DNA of 64,000 nucleotides from Saprospiraceae bacterium (lineage in GTDB: Bacteria; Bacteroidota; Bacteroidia; Chitinophagales; Saprospiraceae): the NCBI GenBank assembly GCA_016716335.1, contig JADJWN010000008.1, positions 168,096-232,095 of the forward strand, given 5' to 3'. Numbering within the stretch: the first letter of the stretch is position 1; every line of letters starts with the position of its first letter. A program made the position numbers and the translations under genes. The notes under the pieces were generated by a model. The model ran no database searches, was not told the origin of the DNA, and was given only the letters and a program-made list of their open reading frames with translations. Positions 62,959 to 64,000 of this stretch are shown here, piece by piece.

Positions 62959-64000
62959 TTTATGTGCTTCTTCATTTTAGTTGATAAATAATACCCCCCC
63001 GTTTTTGGTGCTCCTTTAAACTCTATTATTCCTACTTCTTTGGCTGTTCTCAGGTATCTTTCAATGGTAGGTTTAGATTTACCCCTTTTAGTAGCTATAT
63101 CAAGAGCATTTACACCTTCTTTAGCCATTATCAGTTCCACTATCTTAATTATCTCTACTCTTACACCATCACTTACACCATCACTTACACCATCAATTAG
63201 ACCATCATTTATAAGTCTATTTACACCATCACTTACACCATCATTTACACCATCACTTACACCATCACTTTTAGCATCATCTTTTTTAGCAGCTAATGCT
63301 TTAGGGCCATTAAACGTAAGTGTTACACCATCAATAGTATCTTTCCAAACAGGGTCTTTTAGTCCTTCTGCCCTACAAAGCTCTACAACCCGAATAGTTC
63401 CCCTTCCGAGTTTGTCAATTAGTCCTTTTAGAAAAACAATATGTGCTATATCAGGATTAACAGGGTGGGAACGGTGGCTTTTCTTTAATTCACTTACTTT
63501 CAGGTCGTCAGGCAAATGCCCACTATTTGAAATCACAAAGCTATCGGGGTAAATGCTGATGGCTACCCCGCTGGAATGACTGCTGTAATCCCTGTGCATC
63601 AGGGCATTAATTACCCCTTCCTGTAAAGCTTTTTCAGGGAATTTAAAATCAACCCGTTTCCACTGATTTTTTATCGAAAACACTACGAATGCCGAGGTTA
63701 GGAAATGTATCGTTCCAGTTTGTCTTGAATGGTAAAGAGATTGCCTTCAAATACTTCATTTCTTAAAAGCGCATTGTCATTTTTGCCTTCTGCATACTCT
63801 GTTAAGTGGACTCGAATCTGAGGTAAGAATTTAGCGGGTGTTTTGGCAAACAGCACCACACAGGCGTTGGTAAATGACCCATTTTGATACAGGCCGTAAT
63901 GAGTCAGAAAATCAAGAACATTGTTTCCTTCAAAATTTCCCCTGTGATTATCTCTCGATTCTTTAATGACTGAAAGAATCAGTTTTTGGTCTAAATCTTC
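62955..64000 (-). pseudogene. ATP-binding (AlbA_2/RecG-like) regulator, partial and broken
   Basis: Runs off the right edge. The frame from 64000 to about 63700 (GNNVLDFLTHYGLYQNGSFTN, VVLFAKTP) continues, after shifts near 63700 and at 63667-63672, with NQWKRVDFKFPEKALQEGVINALMHRDYS (HATPase_c_4-like), NSGHLPDDL and GLIDKLGRGT, then a Gly/Val/Asp-rich repeat linker and a C-terminal winged-helix region (SKPTIERYLRTAKEVGII). Such proteins often sit beside type I restriction genes. The start of the C-terminal frame at 63683 is not real. Confidence 0.65.
63161..63270. repeat. Tandem 12-nt repeat inside the regulator gene
   Basis: ACACCATCACTT units (minus-strand codons for DGVS/DGVN) recur about eight times with small variations, giving a flexible linker between the ATPase-like and winged-helix parts. 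Such tracts can change copy number by slippage. Confidence 0.75.

Noticed and set aside
63040..63552. Plus-strand 170-residue ORF
   Set aside because: Antisense to the repeat-containing regulator; its Thr/Pro/Ser repeats are the shadow of the 12-nt tract.

Overview
The window looks like a chromosome segment from a Bacteroidota bacterium, probably Saprospiria/Saprospiraceae-like. The evidence is gliding-associated C-terminal (CHU_C) and SprB-type modules, a type IX secretion sorting tail, a TonB receptor paired with a DUF4249 lipoprotein, an ECF sigma/FecR pair, many lipoproteins with Bacteroidota-style lipoboxes, and TAnnTTTG -7 promoter boxes. No rRNA, tRNA, insertion sequence or CRISPR array was seen.

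Layout. (1) 1-819: 5' part of an M1 metallopeptidase lipoprotein. (2) 1.25-17.0 kb, all on the minus strand and visibly more A/T-rich: an accessory island. It carries a multi-pass membrane protein, a DUF2235 phospholipase-like hydrolase, a DUF6602/PD-(D/E)XK-like protein and a 1649-residue protein joining two alpha/beta-hydrolase domains to a CHAT (caspase-like) protease. It continues with a membrane protein overlapping a membrane-anchored patatin, a small SxGC-motif protein, a metallophosphoesterase, a GMC oxidoreductase with its small partner, and an FAD lactone-oxidase-like enzyme. From 17.0 down to 4.7 kb most gaps are under 60 nt, which suggests one long transcript. (3) 17.6-28.8 kb: OmpA-like protein, metal-binding-like lipoprotein, TonB receptor + DUF4249, and a 1813-residue surface protein with about 15 Ig-like repeats. 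(4) 29-50.9 kb: metabolic and envelope genes (MDR dehydrogenase, pdxJ, TlpA-like lipoprotein, second CHU_C protein, alpha/beta hydrolase + GH20, aldo/keto reductase, sigma/anti-sigma, NhaC antiporter + GH13, FG-GAP protein, hscA, queuosine-precursor transporter). (5) 50.93-51.43 kb: an array of hairpin-forming repeats. (6) 51.6-56.1 kb: three amidohydrolase-family genes in a row. (7) 56.3-58.3 kb: a small interrupted membrane ORF and an outer-membrane protein. (8) 58.6-61.5 kb: a second membrane protein + patatin pair. (9) 61.5-64 kb, minus strand: a broken type I restriction methylase (hsdM) and an ATP-binding regulator that runs off the window.

Many genes are broken by single-base indels, often in short homopolymers, and a few by in-frame stops. 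The conserved chaperone hscA carries two such indels. This pattern fits uncorrected read errors in the assembly better than true decay, so joined reading frames are given below with the lesion positions. In-frame stops in hsdM, the SxGC protein and a small membrane ORF are less easily explained and are flagged separately.

The best candidate for an undescribed system is the minus-strand island. It holds at least four predicted lipid/ester hydrolase domains, a CHAT protease, a phosphoesterase and two flavoenzymes, plus a patatin/membrane-protein pair whose architecture recurs 48 kb away. Its function cannot be read from sequence alone.
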